This document shows, piece by piece, positions 43,018 to 46,374 of a stretch of DNA of 46,374 nt (within the stretch, counting starts at the first letter, position 1; each line of letters opens with the position of its first letter). The position numbers were made by a program, and so were the translations under genes. Under the pieces are notes generated by a model that searched no databases, was not told where the DNA came from, and saw only the letters and a list, made by a program, of their open reading frames with translations. Source of the stretch: Hyphomicrobiales bacterium (GTDB lineage Bacteria; Pseudomonadota; Alphaproteobacteria; Rhizobiales; OSC116); contig JABSRZ010000014.1 in the NCBI GenBank assembly GCA_013214705.1, positions 1 through 46,374 of the forward strand, read 5' to 3'.

Positions 43018-43897
43018 TTTAATAATCGTTGAGAAAAATATTCCCGATTGGCTTGCCCGATATGATGGTGGCTGGCAACGGATAGTAAATATGCCGATTA
43101 AAGAAATACCGCCAAAGGCTCAAATTGTCTCGACTCTGGAATATTTAACAAGCGATCCAAAGTGTGATCAAAAACAAGCCGTGTTGTTATTTGAGCAATT
43201 ATCAGTTTTGTCAACTGGCGCAAATGATAGGCGCATGGACAGTTATTTAATTACTGAAATAGTAATCAAGTGCTTTATGGATTTTCCGGATTGGGTTGGC
43301 AAAATAGCAGTCGTTAATTTGGCGTTCAAATCAAAATGGTTGCCAGCTCCAGTGGAGATCAGTGATGAGCTGGAGGCTGTTTATAGGTCCGTTAGCGAAG
43401 CTATATCGTGTCTTGAAAATCTTGAAAAGCGAAGAGAGCGGCATGACAAAGAAACAATATCTAGCAACGGATTTAAGTCTGATAAGTATGCCAAAAACTC
43501 ATTTAACCAAACGGTGCGATTAAACTTTAAGGTCAATCAAAATGTCTTTTTCAAAGTCAGAGAAACGAACTTTTGCAGGTCAGTTATCGACCTAGACTAC
43601 AAGAAGCCTATCATCGAAAGCAGAGAGAAAGCTGAACAGATAGCAAACAGGCCAATTGACCCCAAGAAAAATCATTGGCCGCAGGTAGATGAGTATTTGG
43701 CAACCAGTAAGATTACTAAAAGGTGCAAACGCCTTGGTTTGTACAACTGGTTTGAATCACTTGCTGATTATGCCGTATGGAGCATGTTACGCTGTGAAGA
43801 TGGTTACTTCACTGTTGATGCAGATAAAGTTATTTGTATGAGCGGTTTTGACAAGCTGATGGACGCATTTGAAACTGAGCATGTTGAGGTGGCATAG
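43007..43897 (+). CDS. Element protein of unknown function, paralog B
   Basis: This 296-aa protein is homologous to the preceding gene product across its full length, roughly half identical by eye, with the least similarity in the charged middle (residues about 130-200). C-terminal residues ICMSGFDKLMDAFE match the paralog, but the protein ends EHVEVA and lacks the ISYDK tail. Its ATG overlaps the stop of paralog A by 11 nt in a sequence nearly identical to the junction before paralog A, so the pair arose by tandem duplication. It is the last clear gene of the element. Function unknown. Confidence 0.8.
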   Translation: MTNNLIIVEKNIPDWLARYDGGWQRIVNMPIKEIPPKAQIVSTLEYLTSDPKCDQKQAVLLFEQLSVLSTGANDRRMDSYLITEIVIKCFMDFPDWVGKIAVVNLAFKSKWLPAPVEISDELEAVYRSVSEAISCLENLEKRRERHDKETISSNGFKSDKYAKNSFNQTVRLNFKVNQNVFFKVRETNFCRSVIDLDYKKPIIESREKAEQIANRPIDPKKNHWPQVDEYLATSKITKRCKRLGLYNWFESLADYAVWSMLRCEDGYFTVDADKVICMSGFDKLMDAFETEHVEVA

Positions 43898-44491
43898 GCT
43901 TGGTAATGAACAGATGCGAAAAACTTGATAAAGCAGCTGAATGCAGAACAGAAACCGCGGGTTGGCATACACTGCCAGCCTGCTTATTAGATTTTGGGTT
44001 GTTTAACGACTGAAAAGACATCAGAAAATCTGGCACTGCTCTCCCCATTTACGCATTGCCAATGGAACTTTGCATGAAATATGATGAAGGGTGGGCGGGG
44101 GTAAAACCATATTCGCCCTTTCTAACTAGACCGTTGGGGTAATCGAAATATTATCAGAAACGGGAAAATATAAATTAAAACCCCATTTGAACAATAACAA
44201 AATAAATTGGGAATGATTAGAAATACAGGATGCAATCTTTCCAGCGTTGAAAGTGAAAAACTAGTAAGCCGAATTGCTACAGCAAACAATACGAGTTTGG
44301 TATGTTGCCCGGAACTAAGCGAATTCACTTCCGTTCGGCTGATTCAGAAAAAATCACACAGCTTTTGCAAACAGCCCAGTCCACACTTTTATTCACAAAA
44401 AGTGAACAAAATATAGTTCTGAATAATTGTGTTCGATTATGCAACAACCGGTTTCTATTCATTTTTTAGATATGCTAGATAAGCATTAGTT
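43898..44491. other. Gene-poor stretch at the right end of the element
   Basis: No convincing gene is present. A 35-codon frame (43906-44013) and a 69-codon frame at 44207 lack ribosome sites and domain features. GGGTGGGCGGGGGT near 44090 is a short G-rich patch. The element's right boundary probably lies here, but I could not find a copy of the tRNA-Glu 3' end by eye. Confidence 0.5.
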
Positions 44492-45545
44492 ATGTATTAT
44501 GTAATTATTTTTTCTAGTAATTACGTAGAGTATCCAGTGTTTCCTATAATCCTATCATTCCTATTTACTTTAATATTTATAATCTGCATGATACCGGTTG
44601 ACAACAGATTTGGCTTCATGGATGCGCCGAACCATCGAAAAACCCATGTTGGCGCAATTCCGATAGTAGGGGGGTAGCCATATATGTCATTGCATTAGGT
44701 TACCTATTGTTATTACATAACGTTTCTGTGCTCACGTTAAGTTATATTGCTGGTGGGAGCGCTTTGTTTTTTGTGGGCATTCTGGACGACATGCTGGATA
44801 TTAGAGTGAGATACAGACTGATAATTCAAATGATATCTGCTCTTATAATCATATTTTGGGGTGTTTATATTTTGATTATATTGGCTCAATAGCCACAGTC
44901 GGTGATATCTATTTGGGATATATTGGAATTATTTTTACCGTGTATTTCTTCATGGCAAATATAAATTCATTAAATATGGTGGACGGTATAGATGGTTTGC
45001 TAGGAGCACTATCATTGGTTTCGCTGATAACACTGGCCATTTTTCTGTCGATATCAGATTCATCATTTGCATCTGTCCCAATTGTAATATCCGCTGCTTT
45101 AACAAGCTACCTAATTTTCAATTTTAAAATAGCATCGTTTATTCCAAAAATATTTATGGGCGATGCTGGTGCAATGCTATTGGGGTTTACAGTAAGTTGG
45201 TTAATAATTATTTCAGTTGTTATTGAAGAAGTCTTTAGACTAGTATCAATATTATATATTATTGCATTGCCTTTTATTGATATGATATTTACGATATTCA
45301 ATCGTATTGGAAAAGGGCAATCTCCTATCCGCCCGCAAAGAGATCATATCCATCATAGGTTGATGAATAGAGGTTTTTCTACCTCTCAAACCGTTGGAAT
45401 CACAACTTTGTTGGCCCTAATTATCGCAACTATTGGCTTTCTAGGAGAACTCTCCAATATAAATGATTTAAACATGTTATTGATGTTTTTATTTATTATG
45501 ATTTGTTTTACCTATTATTTTATTCACACTTCAAAATACAAATAA
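44492..45545 (+). pseudogene. WecA/MraY-family undecaprenyl-phosphate sugar-phosphate transferase, two frameshifts
   Basis: Three consecutive frames together encode one protein of about 350 aa. The first has FMDAPNHRKTHVGAIPIVGG, the second FVGILDDMLDIRVRYRLIIQM (the DDxxD metal motif) and the third NSLNMVDGIDGLLG, FMGDAGAMLLGF and SPIRPQRDHIHHRLMNRGFS. All are WecA-family hallmarks, with about ten membrane helices. The frame is lost at a G6 run (44669-44674) where G7 would restore it, and at a T4 run (44870-44873) where T5 would. The enzyme would load a sugar-1-phosphate onto the lipid carrier to start surface polysaccharide synthesis, in keeping with the neighbouring manC. It may be a pseudogene or carry sequencing errors. 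Confidence 0.85.
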
Positions 45546-45582
45546 TTCAATCGGTATTTTGAAGAGCACCTGTCACAAATTA

Positions 45583-46374
45583 TTATTTCCTACCATACTT
45601 ATCGTCAAATCTTACAATGTCATCTTCTCCAAAATAAGTGCCGGTTTGCACTTCAATGAGTTCTAGCGGCACAAGGCCGGGGTTTTCTAGCGCGTGTATT
45701 GTGCCCAAAGCGATATAAGTCGATTGGTTTTCTGTCAATAACAATGTCTCATCGCCATTGGTAACTTTGGCCGTGCCGGTTACCACCACCCAATGTTCGG
45801 CGCGGTGGTGATGCATTTGGATTGAAAGTTTTGCCCCGGGGTTGACGGTAATACGCTTGACTTGGAAACGTAGCCCAGAATCAATGCTGTCATATTTGCC
45901 CCAAGGCCGATATACCTCTCGGTTTAATTTAACCTCTGGCCTGTCATCAGCTTTTAGCTGATTGACGATTAGTTTTACGTCTTGGGTGTGGTCTTTATGG
46001 GCAACAAGCAGTGTGTCTTTGGTGTCGATGATCACCAAATCCTCAACACCGACTGTGGTCACTAACCTGTCTTGGCTCCGCACCAAGGTATTTTTGGTGT
46101 TGACCGATTTCACATCGCCGTTAAAACTATTGCCCTGCTCATCGCGTTTAGAAACTTCCCATAACGCCGTAAAACTACCGACATCATTCCAACCGGCATC
46201 TAGTGGCACAACTATCACATCATTATCATCGCTGGCGCAGGCGGACTCCATGACTGCATAATCAACCGATTCGGCTGGGCAGGCCAAAAATGCAGGCTCA
46301 TCAAGACGGATAAAGTCTAAATCAGACGTGAGGGTGTTAACAGCCTTTTGGCAAGCATTATAAATAGCCGGGCG
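45583..46374 (-). CDS. manC: Mannose-1-phosphate guanylyltransferase/mannose-6-phosphate isomerase, C-terminal part (cut by window edge)
   Basis: The frame is open to the window end, so the N-terminal nucleotidyltransferase motifs are outside. The visible 263 residues begin [20 protein letters not shown]. They contain SVDYAVME, the catalytic [15 protein letters not shown] stretch, and a C-terminal cupin isomerase domain ([47 protein letters not shown]). The family makes GDP-mannose from mannose-1-phosphate and GTP, and type II members also isomerise fructose-6-phosphate. GDP-mannose is the substrate of Gmd at the other end of the window. A TTG at 46287 is an internal codon, not the start. Confidence 0.95.
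   Translation of the reverse strand, partial: RPAIYNACQKAVNTLTSDLDFIRLDEPAFLACPAESVDYAVMESACASDDNDVIVVPLDAGWNDVGSFTALWEVSKRDEQGNSFNGDVKSVNTKNTLVRSQDRLVTTVGVEDLVIIDTKDTLLVAHKDHTQDVKLIVNQLKADDRPEVKLNREVYRPWGKYDSIDSGLRFQVKRITVNPGAKLSIQMHHHRAEHWVVVTGTAKVTNGDETLLLTENQSTYIALGTIHALENPGLVPLELIEVQTGTYFGEDDIVRFDDKYGRK

Noticed and set aside
37987-44491. Right attachment site as copy of the tRNA-Glu 3' end
   Set aside because: No second copy of the T-arm/acceptor sequence was found by eye on either strand within the window; a computed repeat search would be decisive.
1-46374. CRISPR array
   Set aside because: No regularly spaced repeats and no cas genes are visible; the only tandem repeats are the 23-bp and 6-bp ones described.

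Overview
The window looks like a marine-type alphaproteobacterial chromosome with a moderately A+T-rich base composition. This reading rests on gene content: MipZ instead of a Min system, small families typical of alphaproteobacteria (DUF1489, DUF3126), a BigR/SqrR-type sulfur regulator, an HmrR/CueR-type copper regulator, ClpS next to ClpA, and a CHCC zinc-finger protein. No 16S or other species marker is present, so the genus cannot be named.

Left edge (1-2.7 kb): nucleotide-sugar genes on the minus strand, fcl (cut by the window), gmd and ugd. From 2.9 to 4.2 kb lies a graveyard: an ABC permease pseudogene with an internal deletion, an IS3-family transposase remnant and a perfect 10-bp inverted repeat. 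From 4.2 to 7 kb a GlcG/HbpS-like gene and a class V aminotransferase form an operon divergent from a LysR regulator. From 7.2 to 10.5 kb is a compact copper module (copZ-like chaperone, copA, cueR) with two divergent MerR-type promoters. From 10.8 to 17.3 kb is a five-gene peptide/opine-type ABC transporter operon that ends in a PHP-domain hydrolase.

Middle (17.4-38 kb): mostly core genes. These are a secreted VWA protein, mgtE, a DMT exporter, a dipeptidase, a persulfide-response cluster (TauE/SafE permease, BigR-like regulator, divergent persulfide-dioxygenase-like gene), DUF1489, mipZ, a SPOR-tailed D,D-carboxypeptidase, clpS-clpA, a zinc-finger/FAD-monooxygenase/HIT operon, an alpha/beta hydrolase, cysE, DUF3126, a small membrane protein, a gamma carbonic anhydrase and recJ.

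Right part (38-44 kb): a small integrated element next to tRNA-Glu(TTC). It carries a tyrosine integrase, a small leftward gene, a CI/LexA-like repressor with repeated candidate operators, a replication-initiation gene broken by one in-frame TAG, and two tandem paralogous genes of unknown function joined by duplicated 11-nt overlaps. No capsid, tail, terminase or lysis gene is visible, so it resembles a phage satellite or prophage remnant rather than a full prophage. Beyond it is a WecA-family sugar-phosphate transferase broken by two one-base homopolymer shortfalls, then the 3' part of manC, which returns to GDP-mannose metabolism and matches the gmd/fcl genes at the other end.
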